Assembly: GCA_016699125.1 (NCBI GenBank)
Contig: CP064961.1
Span: forward strand, 1 to 64,000
Origin: a bacterium
Lineage (GTDB): Bacteria > Babelota > Babeliae > Babelales > Vermiphilaceae
Length of the DNA stretch: 64,000 bases
Direction: 5' to 3'
The notes beneath the pieces are model-generated. The model had not been told where the DNA came from. It saw only the letters and a program-made list of their open reading frames with translations, and did no database searches. A program made the translations under genes and the position numbers. Positions 9,251 to 19,219 of the stretch are shown here, in pieces (positions within the stretch are counted from its first letter, which is position 1; every line of letters begins with the position of its first letter).

Positions 9251-9654
9251 GATTGCTGGTATGTCCATTTACCAATCAAAAATCCAAGGCCAGTAAAGAC
9301 CACAGCTACGAATACTGCCGTAGGCCATATTGAAAATTGTTTTTTTAATGCTTCCGATTGTACTGCAAAATTATCACAAAAAGATTGAAAAGCTAGATCA
9401 TCAGCATACGTATTTTTAACAGCAGTCCAGTAATCAGTACGTTCGTTTGGGACGACTCCAAACAGTATATCGTCAATTGCTTTATGATCAATAAAGCGCG
9501 TACCTTTATTCAATTCAGCCTTGATAAGGCCGGCACACTGTTCAGGCAGTATAAGTTCCAGGTTATGAACTGGTTGAGCGTTACTGGGAAATTGAACCAT
9601 GCAAATAATTAGGGTCGATATAACCAAAAAGCATCTGGGATTGCCTATTTTCAT
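9247..9654 (-). CDS. Exported hypothetical protein with C-terminal membrane anchor
   Basis: About 135 residues, family not recognised. The N-terminus has a signal peptide with core CFLVISTLIICMV, ending near FPSNA-Q. The C-terminal 25 residues (WPTAVFVAVVFTGLGFLIGKWTY) form one transmembrane helix. The middle is polar and helical. The start at 9654 is chosen because the upstream in-frame Met (9666) adds only charged residues. Single-pass anchored exported proteins recur in this window. It is transcribed towards the 70-residue gene. Confidence 0.55.
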   Translation of the reverse strand: MKIGNPRCFLVISTLIICMVQFPSNAQPVHNLELILPEQCAGLIKAELNKGTRFIDHKAIDDILFGVVPNERTDYWTAVKNTYADDLAFQSFCDNFAVQSEALKKQFSIWPTAVFVAVVFTGLGFLIGKWTYQQS

Positions 9655-9688
9655 TGTGAGTTCCATGTAAAACTTTATTCAAAACTTT

Positions 9689-10444
9689 TTATCGACGTAC
9701 AAAACTGTTGTATAAGGCTATTGAGCCTGCTACTGCTGCATTCAAACTCTCAGTTTTTCCTGGCATGACAATGGTAGTGCGAATATCACACTCCTGCTGC
9801 CACTCTTTTGGGATGCCATGTGCTTCATTTCCCACAATCAAAAATTGATTCTGAACAGTACATAGGTCAGGTGCACCGTCAACTACAAGCGCATGTAACG
9901 TAATTTCCTGTTTTTTTGCATACAAAACAAGCTCCTGCCATGCAAGCTCATATACTGAAAGGTGGGCAATGGAGCCTGCGGATGCCTGAATTACTTTGCT
10001 TGACCATGGATCGACACCTTCCACCACGATGGCTGTTTTTAGTCCACATGCGGCAGCTGTTCTGAGCAAGGTCCCCATATTTCCCGGATCTGATACCTGT
10101 GCAAGCACAAGTGCGGGAGTTGTACTATTTTCAAAGTCAGATGATGACTGATCAAAGACCGCCAAAATACCACTTGGCGTTTTGCAACTACTCATTTTAT
10201 GTAGTACATGCTCAGAAACAAAAATAGTTTCGTGATGATCACACAGTCTTTCAATTTCAACAGAACACACATATTCTTGGCAAAACAGATAAAGTGGCTG
10301 ATAGCCCGCATGCAAAAATGATTGAACAACTCTGAGGCCCTCTGCAACAAACCACCTTTTTTGCCTGCGAAAAGCTGACTGTTGAAGATGTGTAATCTCT
10401 TTGATTAACGGATGTGAAGTGGAAGAAATATAACTCTGTTTCAT
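9689..10444 (-). CDS. TrmH/SpoU-family RNA 2'-O-methyltransferase
   Basis: The 251-residue protein opens with STSHPLIKEITHLQQSAFRRQKRWFVAEGLRVV, typical of the RNA-binding domain of SpoU methylases. A SPOUT domain follows: LAQVSDPGNMGTLLRTAAACG (motif 1), FLIVGNEAHGIPKE (motif 2) and SLNAAVAGSIALY (motif 3, usually S-L-N-x-SVA). It should methylate a ribose in rRNA or tRNA using AdoMet; the target is not predictable. Its ATG overlaps the stop of tgt by 4 bp, so the two are translationally coupled RNA-modification genes. It is clearly distinct from the RlmB-like gene at 8096, not a duplicate. Confidence 0.85.
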   Translation of the reverse strand: MKQSYISSTSHPLIKEITHLQQSAFRRQKRWFVAEGLRVVQSFLHAGYQPLYLFCQEYVCSVEIERLCDHHETIFVSEHVLHKMSSCKTPSGILAVFDQSSSDFENSTTPALVLAQVSDPGNMGTLLRTAAACGLKTAIVVEGVDPWSSKVIQASAGSIAHLSVYELAWQELVLYAKKQEITLHALVVDGAPDLCTVQNQFLIVGNEAHGIPKEWQQECDIRTTIVMPGKTESLNAAVAGSIALYNSFVRR

Positions 10445-11565
10445 ATTCGATCGTCCAAAATAGCTTCTCTGATTCGTTTTAACCGTTCAACCATGTGTGC
10501 AATATTATGAATAGTTGCCAGCGTATATCCAGTCATCTCATGTGCTTTAAAAAGATGATGCAGATATGCGGCGGTATAGTTTTGGCATGTATAACAGACG
10601 CATCCTTTTTCTAATGGTCCAAAATCCGTTTTAAAGATAGTTTTTTCAATTTTTTGTGTACCCGAAAAGGTAAATAACAGGCCGTGCCGTGCGCATTTTG
10701 TCGGATATGAGCTGTCAAATGTGTCGATGCCACGCATCACAATACCCTCAATTGAATCAAGGTCTGCAATACCCAGAAGATGGTTCGGCTTTTCAGCTGG
10801 CAAAAGATCGACCACATAATCCAGCATATCAAACATCTGCTGTTTTGTTTTTCCAAGGCTGCCGCCAATTGCATGGCCATCAAATGGCAGATTGGTCAAA
10901 AACTGTGCACTTGCGGTGCGCATTGCACGATCAAGTCCACCATGCACCACCGAATACATTGCCTGGCCGTTTCTGTTTTTCAGATGCTCAGTCAACGATC
11001 GTTTTTCCCATCGATGTGTTCGATGTAATGATCTTTCGAGTTTGACTGGATCAATATGATATGGTGGTAGTTCGTCAAGTGGAATAATGATATCTGCACC
11101 AAGCTGTTTTTGCGCAACCACAGTCGATTCTGGGGTGAGCTGAAGAATATCGCCATTTCGATAGGATCGGAACTTAACACCCTCTTCAGTGACCTTCAAA
11201 ACCATGTTTCCGTTTTTTTTCTGCCCACTACTTTTCAGTTCATCGTGCACACCACCGTACATCAGGCTAAATACCTGAAATCCACCAGAATCTGTAATCA
11301 ATGGCATCGACCTGTTCATGAATCTGTGCAGCCCACCGGCAGCTTCAACCACCTGAGCACCCGGATGCAACAGAAGATGGTAGGTGTTACAAAACATCAG
11401 CTGCACGCCAAGCGCATCAACCATCTTTGAGTCCAACGCTTTTAACGCTGCATTCGTACCAACGGCAACAAATGATGGCGTGTCAATGATTCCATGAGGC
11501 GTATGAATTCTGCCTACTCGTGCTTTTGATTTTTTTGACTGATATAAACGTTCAAATGAAAACAT
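10441..11565 (-). CDS. tgt: tRNA-guanine(34) transglycosylase
   Basis: The 374-residue enzyme exchanges guanine-34 for preQ1 in tRNAs with GUN anticodons, the first tRNA-level step of queuosine formation. Visible motifs are ITDSGGFQVFSL (substrate-pocket Asp), GGSLGKTKQQM, and FDSSYPTKCARHG with the nucleophile region (usually FD-x-x-xPTR-x-ARHG). The zinc site CVCYTC...H is near residues 310-340. All key residues look intact and length is standard. It is the first gene of a two-gene unit with the SpoU methylase. A transposase relic abuts its start, so its promoter may lie inside that relic. Confidence 0.95.
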   Translation of the reverse strand: MFSFERLYQSKKSKARVGRIHTPHGIIDTPSFVAVGTNAALKALDSKMVDALGVQLMFCNTYHLLLHPGAQVVEAAGGLHRFMNRSMPLITDSGGFQVFSLMYGGVHDELKSSGQKKNGNMVLKVTEEGVKFRSYRNGDILQLTPESTVVAQKQLGADIIIPLDELPPYHIDPVKLERSLHRTHRWEKRSLTEHLKNRNGQAMYSVVHGGLDRAMRTASAQFLTNLPFDGHAIGGSLGKTKQQMFDMLDYVVDLLPAEKPNHLLGIADLDSIEGIVMRGIDTFDSSYPTKCARHGLLFTFSGTQKIEKTIFKTDFGPLEKGCVCYTCQNYTAAYLHHLFKAHEMTGYTLATIHNIAHMVERLKRIREAILDDRI

Positions 11566-11812
11566 TGCTTCTAAATATACTAAATGTGTGAAAAAACTGT
11601 CTATCAGTATAACAAACAGCCAACAAATGTATATATTCCAATTCTTTCCTCGAATAGTTCAAAAGCTGTTGCCGAAATATCCCATAATATCGATCTACAG
11701 TTTTGCGATTGAGATCAAGAATTTTTGCGGTTTTTGTTGCAGATAAATCTTGGGAAAAAAGCTTTAAAATTTTTTTAATCTTATATCTTGATATTTTACT
11801 GTATTTGTACAT
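11552..11812 (-). pseudogene. IS1595/IS1016-type transposase, N-terminal remnant
   Basis: The first ~50 codons read SRYKIKKILKLFSQDLSATK followed by TAKILDLNRKTVDRYYGIFR, the helix-turn-helix that opens IS1595/IS1016 transposases (pattern F-x-x-D-x-TA-x-xTA-x-L-x-x-xNR-x-T). After this the frame loses family resemblance and stops inside the tgt start region. No zinc ribbon or DDE domain follows. It is therefore a truncated relic upstream of tgt. Whether the remaining 86 codons are translated is unknown. Confidence 0.6.
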
Positions 11813-11930
11813 GTTTCCAGTTTACCTTCTTTATCGGTGTTGGGCAAGACCCAAGCTTTATACCAGCTATAGAAACGTACTTTGTAACATAATTTTATGA
11901 AAATGGAGCTAAAGACTTATAGAGTCAACT

Positions 11931-12932
11931 TTAATCAGGTTTGTTAGATAACTGTATATAAAGCTTTAAAAGTGGTGAATAAAGAACATTACCATAACCA
12001 TTTACAACTTTGACACAATCAAGTGGTTTATGATTTTCTATTTCAGCAACTGTTTTAAAGGTACGGGTTACTGAAGCAAGTTTTTTACTACTATCAATTG
12101 GCTTATCCTCTATATACTTTGATCTTACAAGTCCTCGGTGAAAAATTGCTCCTGTCAAAGAATCTACCATAACAGAATAGTTTAATACTCCTTTTGTTTG
12201 CCTGACCTTCTTACCAATACTAGCAGGCTCACCGTTCTCAGCAAAAAGATTATATTGTTTTACGTACTGCAAACATTCTTGTCCAGAATCGCTTATCGAC
12301 TTAATAGGATTAGCTTCCTGTATTGTGTAATAATCCAGATACAAAGGGCAAGAATGAGTCTCTTTTAAAAATGGCTTACGCTGATTTTCAAGTATTTCAA
12401 AGGCTTCATGTTCACATCGGTTTAAATAATTTTTGTAATAAGTTAAAACACTCTGTGGTGAGGCTTGATTTTCAATAATCGGTTCCACATTTATTATTGA
12501 CTCAGGGTTTTCGCTAATACTTTCTGGTGTATATCGCACAGGAGCTTGCTTGATAATCGTTGTCTTTTTTCCAGTTTCAATAGAACCAACATCATGTAAT
12601 TCTAATGCATTTTTAATTATCGGATCTGACAAAAAGGCTAACAAAGAACCATCCTGTTCTTTTTGTTTGTCTGCAAACGCAAGGTTTTTATCAAAATTCT
12701 CTGATATTGTTTTTGAAAGCAATACATTTTCATCAATGATTACTGTTGATTGATGTGAAGGCTCACTTTGTACAAAATCAGCAACGGAAGCTGCAACTTC
12801 GTTTGAATAATCACAACCCTCTTCAAGCTCATAGTCTTGATATTTAATAATACTCTGCTCATCGATAGCTCGCTTCATGGCAAAAATAAAATCTGAAGAA
12901 AATAACGAAAAAAGGAATATTAAACACAGCAT
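11931..12932 (-). CDS. Exported hypothetical protein
   Basis: The 333-residue protein is not recognised. It begins with a signal peptide (MLCLIFLFSLFSSDFIFA-M), again with Met directly after the small cleavage residue. The mature part is polar, acidic and helix-poor, with no further membrane segment. A YSVMVDSLTGAIFHRGL segment near residue 255 may be a small beta domain. The gene stands alone in an IS-relic-rich stretch, bounded by the IS1595 and IS630 remnants, so it sits in a plastic region. AT content is high. Confidence 0.6.
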   Translation of the reverse strand: MLCLIFLFSLFSSDFIFAMKRAIDEQSIIKYQDYELEEGCDYSNEVAASVADFVQSEPSHQSTVIIDENVLLSKTISENFDKNLAFADKQKEQDGSLLAFLSDPIIKNALELHDVGSIETGKKTTIIKQAPVRYTPESISENPESIINVEPIIENQASPQSVLTYYKNYLNRCEHEAFEILENQRKPFLKETHSCPLYLDYYTIQEANPIKSISDSGQECLQYVKQYNLFAENGEPASIGKKVRQTKGVLNYSVMVDSLTGAIFHRGLVRSKYIEDKPIDSSKKLASVTRTFKTVAEIENHKPLDCVKVVNGYGNVLYSPLLKLYIQLSNKPD

Positions 12933-13052
12933 AAAAATCCTTATAAATAAAAATAACTTAATTTTTAAAATTATAAATAATTTTAAAAATTATTCAAGAT
13001 AAAGCATTTATAATAAATAATTTCATATTAAAAAAATAAAAGCGAGCTGTGC

Positions 13053-13529
13053 TTATAATATTTGGCATCGACCATTCAAAACTATCGCATCTTCACACAA
13101 AATGACGGTATTTTGGTCTTGGAAAGCCTCTTGCAACTTCGGTGCCGACGCTTTTTTCCATGTAACTACTTTTTCTTTACTTCGTTTTTCATATACTTGT
13201 CCTGGTTTATGAAAGCTAAACTGTGCTTCTTGAAAAAGGATATAAAATGGCTTTTTTGACTTGTATAGCACGCCATATTTTCTTTGTATCAGATCACTGA
13301 GAATAACAGTGCTCCAAAATTCTGCAGTATACCCATGATCGCTCGGCACTGTTTCATTTAAAAACTTGCCAATCTCATCTCTCTCTGTTTTTTTTAACAA
13401 ATCTCTCGGCTTGCCTTTCCTCCTGTTTTTTATTCCTTCCAACCCGTTCTGTAAATATCTTTTTCGAAACGACAATACTGCCCGTTGTTGAAAGCCTGTA
13501 ATGCTTTCAATTGTTGCATAGTCAACCTA
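13053..13529 (-). pseudogene. IS630-family transposase remnant
   Basis: The frame is open on the minus strand from about 13529 down to a stop at 13053, with no good start (only a TTG at 13475). It encodes the helix-turn-helix of IS630 transposases (VLSFRKRYLQNGLEGIKNRR), then the linker helices (HGYTAEFWSTVILSDLIQRK) and KKPFYILFQEAQFSFHKPGQ. It reaches the first strand of the catalytic domain (VILCEDAIVL, carrying the first Asp) and then stops. The remaining D and E residues of the DDE domain are absent. Both ends are truncated, so it is inactive. Confidence 0.75.
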
Positions 13530-13632
13530 TTTATCGATTAGCAAAGTCGCCTGAGATCGCCAGAGCTTACGCATGAAAAAGTTAGTAAAAAGGGGATAAA
13601 AAAGAGATAATAGTATTAAAAAAGGTATTGTT

Positions 13633-14111
13633 ATGCAAAAAGGCTTACTGGATTACTTTGAAGAGATAAGAGACCCAAGATCAGATAAGAAGCATCCATT
13701 TCAAAGATTATGTGATCAGATAAGACTAGAAGAGTTTGTAGAGGCTTTTCACTCATTCACTGCAAGCATTGTTCGGAATGGTTGTTTCTACTGTCGCTAA
13801 AAAAGGAAAAACTTATACTGAAACTAGATTTTACATCTCATCTTTAGATCGAAATGCAGAGCGTTTTAACAACGCAGCTCGTGCATACCGGGGAACTTCG
13901 CTGGCGTTTAGATGTTGTATTTAACGGGGATAAATCTTGTATTCGCAATGATAATGCCTCCGAAAATATCTCTATCATGCGGAAATGGGCCCTCAATGTT
14001 GTTCAAAAAATCAAGGATAAACTTGAGCAATCCTTAAAAGGTATCATGCGCAAAAACTGCATGTTTTTTAAACATTTGATTAAATCTCTCAGTAAAATTT
14101 TTCACGCGTAA
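13633..14111 (+). pseudogene. ISAs1-family transposase, internally deleted and frameshifted
   Basis: Three pieces remain. The start (13633) reads QKGLLDYFEEIRDPRSDKKH, the N-terminal domain opening of ISAs1 transposases. After a large internal deletion, a segment near 13790 reads GKTYTETRFYISSLDRNAER. A frameshift near 13890 moves the remaining LDVVFNGDKSCIRNDNASEN and IMRKWALNVV to another frame. These match the usual ISAs1 end (ETRYYISSL...LDVVF-x-ED-x-SRIR-x-DNAPEN). Most of the catalytic core is missing. It is a decayed insertion next to the IS630 relic. Confidence 0.75.
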
Positions 14112-14209
14112 GCCCTGTATATTCCAACAAAAAATTGACTTTTTTCAAGAAAACTGAAAAATTTGCTGTATCTGTACTCTTTTTAATTTTTACAAATGAG
14201 GTACTTTGC

Positions 14210-15385
14210 ATGTTCTTCTGCATCCTGCTTGCTTTCATTTTTTTCATGGTACATTATGCGCCAGTTAATGGATTGGAAATAAGAGCAATAACATTCAACG
14301 GCTTTAAACCTGAACAGCAAGATAGCTATGTAACTTGCAAAAATCATAATGAAACCTTTGTTGCTGGTATTTTTGATGGACATGGAAGTTATGGTGCAAA
14401 AGTATCAGAAACTTTAAAGACTATTGCACCTGGCATATTGAATGCCTGTGAAAATCTAGAAACAAAATCGATTGAAGAAGCTTTTACAACAATTGCTAAC
14501 AACCTAGAACGACAACTTGGTACAAACATACTTGCAAAATCAGGATCGACAGCTGTGGTGGTATTGCAAGATATGGACTATTTTTACATCGCCCATTGTG
14601 GCGATGCTCGTGCCGTCTGGGGCTTTCAAAAGCAAGACCAAACATTCGATCATAGAAACAGAAATATAGGTGACCCTAATAAAATCCCTCCTGGAACGCT
14701 CGAGATTACGAGAAAAGGCGGAATATTGACAATTACCAAAACATTCGGCGATCTAGATTTTAAAAAATACGGTCTTCACCATACTCCTTCAATTATAAAA
14801 ATCAAAAAAACAGACTTTCCTACACTTTTACTTGGATGCGACGGTGTTTTTGACTATGCAAGCAAACAATATAATGAATACGACGAACAAACTTTTAACA
14901 ATGAGGAATTATGGACAATTGTTCAACTAAACTCAGAAAAACTTGAGCTTCGAATGCTACGACTTGCAGCACAGGTTATATTGTCTGATCAAAACTTTCA
15001 GGATGCCAAACAAGATCCAGCTAAGTTTTTACCAAAAGAAGCTTTACACGCGCAAAGCAATTTTATTGACACATTGTTTGCAAACTACATACTTTACCCG
15101 ATGCTTCTGATCCAAAATTGGTACAAATTCCGGGGAATTGAAAAATACGCTAATAAAAGGAGTGCGGCAGATTTTCAAACAGAAGACGAACTCAGAACGT
15201 TTGTTCAAAATTGGAGCTGGTTGCTGCATGACAATACCACCGCCATGGTCATTAAGGTAAAGCCAGGAGCTACAATCGTCGATGTCCAAGAACTGAACCT
15301 TGAACCTCAAACATCTATCTTGCTGAGCTTTTTAATGCTTGCTGTCGTCGGATACGGCTTTTACACATGGCACCAGAATAGATAA
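14210..15385 (+). CDS. Exported PP2C-type Ser/Thr protein phosphatase with C-terminal anchor
   Basis: About 391 residues from the ATG at 14210, which has a GAGG SD 8 nt upstream; a TTG at 14135 would add 25 residues. The N-terminus is a signal peptide or anchor (FFCILLAFIFFMVHYAPVNG). PP2C motifs follow in order: QQDSYV, AGIFDGHGSYG (metal Asp), GSTAVVVL, YIAHCGDARAVW, ITKTFGDLDFKK, LLGCDGVFDYAS and DNTTAMVIKV. The metal-binding aspartates are all present, so activity is expected. The last ~22 residues (SILLSFLMLAVVGYGFY) form a transmembrane helix, which would place the phosphatase domain outside the cytoplasmic membrane. The sequence resembles eukaryotic PP2C more than the short bacterial PrpC type, an impression to be tested. 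Confidence 0.85.
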   Translation: MFFCILLAFIFFMVHYAPVNGLEIRAITFNGFKPEQQDSYVTCKNHNETFVAGIFDGHGSYGAKVSETLKTIAPGILNACENLETKSIEEAFTTIANNLERQLGTNILAKSGSTAVVVLQDMDYFYIAHCGDARAVWGFQKQDQTFDHRNRNIGDPNKIPPGTLEITRKGGILTITKTFGDLDFKKYGLHHTPSIIKIKKTDFPTLLLGCDGVFDYASKQYNEYDEQTFNNEELWTIVQLNSEKLELRMLRLAAQVILSDQNFQDAKQDPAKFLPKEALHAQSNFIDTLFANYILYPMLLIQNWYKFRGIEKYANKRSAADFQTEDELRTFVQNWSWLLHDNTTAMVIKVKPGATIVDVQELNLEPQTSILLSFLMLAVVGYGFYTWHQNR

Positions 15386-15393
15386 CAGATCAC

Positions 15394-17563
15394 TCATTTT
15401 TTATTCTCATTTAATAAAGGAAACGCAAGTTTTATCGTGTTATTTTCTTTCGCTTTAGCATCAAAATTCAAACTAAATTTTGAAAAAGAAACTCGATTCG
15501 GTGACTCTCCAAAGTAGAATTTTTTATCATCAAATTTCATAACACTAAAATCAATTTTTGTTAAATCAATATTTATTTTATGAGCAAATTTGACATTATA
15601 TTCTTGTAATACCAACTGATCGTTTTCATACGCCACATCCTGTTGAAGTAAATGTAGATCCTCCAACTGAATGGTATACAGCTTTTGCTTATTCGAATCA
15701 AACCAGAGAATTACCGTGGTACTAGTAAAACGTTTTTCTTGTTCATTGTATTTGCCATAAAAACCTATCAAATGAAATTGAGAATTATATTTTGGAAGTA
15801 CAATATTTCCAGGAAATTTCAAAGTAACTGATATCAGACTTCGTTGTTTTTCTGCAAAATAACTAGGATACATTATTCTGAGTACAAGCTGCTTAGAATC
15901 TGCTGAATCAAGCTTTTCAAGGATATAACCTATCTTCGAATATCTATAAGTTTCTGGAACAACACCAAAAAGATATTCTTTTTTATATGTATGCAATATA
16001 TTAAAAGAAGTGGTCGCTTTAAAGATATCTTCGATGTTAGAATAGGCATTCTTCTGACTGTCCAGCGGTACATGCCACGCTATTTCAAAAGAATTCTCTT
16101 CCCGATCAAGTGGCCTTGTCAAAACAGCATCAATGACTTTTTTTGATCAGATGTATCAGTATTATCAATATCATATAATTCAGCCACAGCCACAAGCTCA
16201 TTCTCGTTAATATATATCTTCTTAATTGTACTAATAGCATAATTATTACCACCAATGTTCCCTAAATCTTTCTCAGTTTAATATTTAATGTTATTAATTA
16301 GTTTTGCATCAAAAACTTAGTATTTTTTATACTTGACTGAAAAGATTCTTTAGCACCTAGGCCACCTGAACCTTCATTTTTTACTGTAATTTGTAACAAC
16401 GGGCTTTGATTTTCAACACTCTCAACCAGGTCTACAGATTGATTATTTACGCTTAATACAATCGCACAGTTTGGACCCAATGCAGTTTTAACTTCAGAAA
16501 GCAAACAGTTTTGAATCTCTTTTTTTGAATGTTGGCAGAACCGATTCTGTGGACATTTATCGCAAGTTCATACGTTTCGTCTATGCCGACCGATCCGTGC
16601 AAGGACTGGTGACTTACATTTTCTAATAACTTATCTAGTTGTTTACTGATGCGTCCTGTCAAAGAACCTGATAATCGATCTGAAGCTTTATCATTTTTTT
16701 TATAAGCGTATTTTTTATATTGACGATTAAAAAATATAGCATACAAGGTCACGTTACATTCTGGATTTGGATCACTTATAAAGTCCGGCAGGCGACGATT
16801 GATCCAAAACGACGTATTTTCGACTTCATCAACCTTTGCAATAATCATTCCATTAGAATCTGCATTCACAAGAAAACAGTTATTCAAAAATGTTTCAGTA
16901 ACATACTTTTCAGCCTTGTCACCTGTTTGATACGTAATTTTTATTGAAGGCCAGGATGAACCGGTCAAAACATATGTCCTGTCATGATCAGCATTTATGT
17001 TTAAAGGAAGCTGTATACTTGCACTGTTAAAAATTGGGGTATTATGTTTAATTTCATGATTAATAATGACTTTATTGTTTTCAAAGCTGTTTTCTGCATT
17101 TTTGGTATTCTTATCAACTTCTTGGTTATTATCCGCTTTTACCGTAAAAATAGCGGCTTTTGTAGGTTGTTTTTCGTATTGACCTACTAGGGTAAATCTA
17201 GGTGGCTTATCATCATTTTTGGCAGACTTTTCAATATTTTTAAAAAAGTTAACATTTGTAAAAATATTATCAAACTTATGCATCGGCTTTTTGAACCACG
17301 AATTACCATGTTCAAATTTTGTCACTAAAAAAAAGCTTTTCATCTGTTACGTATAAAAAATCGTCAGTTTTTAATTGTTCAAAAACTCTCACAGTACTTT
17401 TCGGTGTTTGACGATTAAAAGGTGTTGCATTATCGTAAAACGCATTATGAACCTTAAAAGAAACCGAATAAGAATTAATATTTGTAAACAGTACAAGTAG
17501 TAGCAGTTTTTTGATCATAAGTAATCTTGTTTCATATTTCATAGCAATCATTATACATGTCAC
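15394..17563 (-). pseudogene. Secreted protein gene broken by frameshifts at poly-A runs
   Basis: Four open segments (17563-17312, 17343-16453, 16504-16298, 16122-15394) follow each other on the minus strand and together would encode about 700 residues. The first carries a signal peptide (MIKKLLLLVLFTNINS). Three junctions fall in A runs of the coding strand: 8 A/T at 17327-17334 (one base too many), 7 at 16520-16526 and 7 at 16138-16144 (one too few each). Correcting them joins the frames smoothly, for example SANIQKK to EIQNCLLSEV, and TSDQKK to VIDAVLTRP. Between 16300 and 16265 all three frames contain stops, so at least two further lesions exist there. Decay is the most likely reading. 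Transcriptional slippage could not rescue the last gap. No family is recognised. Confidence 0.65.
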
Positions 17564-17605
17564 ATTTTTCTGAATGCAATAATATATAGTAAAATCATGT
17601 AAAAG

Positions 17606-19219
17606 TTACAAAATTCGGTCGTATAACAGTACTGTTTCTGCAACTGTTTCAAAAAGGGGGGCAGCCATGGTAGACGCAAAGGTATCTTTCTGTCCTGGAC
17701 CATTTTTTTGAACATACACAGCAATCACTCGTTGATATCCATTTTTTTCAACCATGCCAAGACAGGAATAGATATTGTCATCCATCGAATAACGGCCATC
17801 AACAAGCAGATGCGCACTTCCCGTTTTGCATAACACATCATAGCCTTTTATGCGGGCTTTACGCGCCGTGCCGCGCTCGGTTGTTTCACGTAAAATATCC
17901 TTGATTGTCGTAATTGTTTCTGAATGATATAATTTTTTGCCAATTTTGATTGGCACGTTCAAAAGAAGACGTGGCTTGACTTTGTACCCATCGTGAGCAA
18001 TAGGCAGAAACGCACAGGCAAGATGGAGCAAGGTTGCCGATACTTCGTATCCATATGACAATGATATAAGTGACTGCTTTGACCAGTTGGCAGGATGCGT
18101 TATTGTACCACGTTGTTTTGCAGGCAATGGGATATCAAGATTTTTTGCAAAACCAAGCTGTTTATAATGTTTGTATAAAAGCACGTCAAGTCTTTTTGCA
18201 ACCTGTGCAATACCAATGTTATTCGACATTGCAACTACCTCTTTAAAACTTAAAAGGCCATGTGCTTTCCATGTGTTAACCGTGCGGCCATCAAGCCTTG
18301 CAGTTTTTGTATTTTTACAATCAATTAACTCATCGACAGTTACTACTTTTTCTTCAACTGCTGCAAGAGCCGCAAAAATTTTACATACCGATCCAAACTC
18401 ATACGCATTAGAAATACAGTTATTTTTCATCTGCAATTCAGCTTGATCAGCATAACTACTCATGGTCAAAATATCGCCATTGGCCGGATCTAAAACAACC
18501 ACACCTGCTTGACTGCATAGATTTTTTTTACAATGTTTTTTTAACTTTTTTGTGATTAAAAACTGTAATGTACTATCAATCGTCAAATATATATTTTGAC
18601 CGGCATATCCACCTTGCACATCAATTGTATTAGAATGGAAAAAATCGGATTTTGCATCCTTTTCAAACTGCTGTATGGTCGCCTTTCCAGCCAATGTCTC
18701 TTGCATGCCAAACTCAATGCCACTCACACCTTGATTATCCACATCCGTCAACCCAACGACAGTCGCACAACTGGAATGCAAATAGAGACGTGCGGGCTCT
18801 TTCAGAAAATGAACTTCAGGAAACGCTTCAAAAACCTTTTTCTGCTCATCATTGATATGTCGACTGAGATACATAAATTTTTTCTGTTTATTATCCTGTA
18901 ATAATTCATAAGTCCTTGGTAATTCTTGCTTCAGATAATGACACAAGCGATTCTCGTTATTAATTTTTTCAGGAATGATGAATGCAGAAATGGCTTCGTT
19001 ATTTAAAGCAAGCGGTATGTTATGTCTGTCAAAAATTAAACCTCTGGATGCTGGCAGTATCACCGTAACCTGATACTGCTTTTCTGCTAACGCTACATAA
19101 AAATCATGATTTACCATCTGTAGCACATATAACCTACCAATTAAAAGAACATAAAAGAGAATAAAAAGTATGGTAATAAGAATAATTCTTGTTCTTTCAG
19201 TTGCATAGAACATCTTCAT
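17606..19219 (-). CDS. ftsI: Penicillin-binding protein, FtsI/PBP3-like septal transpeptidase
   Basis: About 537 residues from the ATG at 19219; a longer frame to 19294 would overlap ftsL deeply. It has a short cytoplasmic tail, one transmembrane helix (IILITILFILFYVLLIGRLYVLQM) and a dimerisation domain with ASRGLIFDRH. The transpeptidase domain follows, with FGSVCKIF (SxxK), MSNNIGIA (SxN) and KTGSAHLL (KTG). This class B PBP cross-links septal peptidoglycan. Finding it with an FtsL-like gene immediately upstream shows that peptidoglycan-based division is retained. All three active-site motifs are intact. PBP2 is the alternative, but the ftsL neighbour favours FtsI. Confidence 0.88.
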   Translation of the reverse strand: MKMFYATERTRIILITILFILFYVLLIGRLYVLQMVNHDFYVALAEKQYQVTVILPASRGLIFDRHNIPLALNNEAISAFIIPEKINNENRLCHYLKQELPRTYELLQDNKQKKFMYLSRHINDEQKKVFEAFPEVHFLKEPARLYLHSSCATVVGLTDVDNQGVSGIEFGMQETLAGKATIQQFEKDAKSDFFHSNTIDVQGGYAGQNIYLTIDSTLQFLITKKLKKHCKKNLCSQAGVVVLDPANGDILTMSSYADQAELQMKNNCISNAYEFGSVCKIFAALAAVEEKVVTVDELIDCKNTKTARLDGRTVNTWKAHGLLSFKEVVAMSNNIGIAQVAKRLDVLLYKHYKQLGFAKNLDIPLPAKQRGTITHPANWSKQSLISLSYGYEVSATLLHLACAFLPIAHDGYKVKPRLLLNVPIKIGKKLYHSETITTIKDILRETTERGTARKARIKGYDVLCKTGSAHLLVDGRYSMDDNIYSCLGMVEKNGYQRVIAVYVQKNGPGQKDTFASTMAAPLFETVAETVLLYDRIL

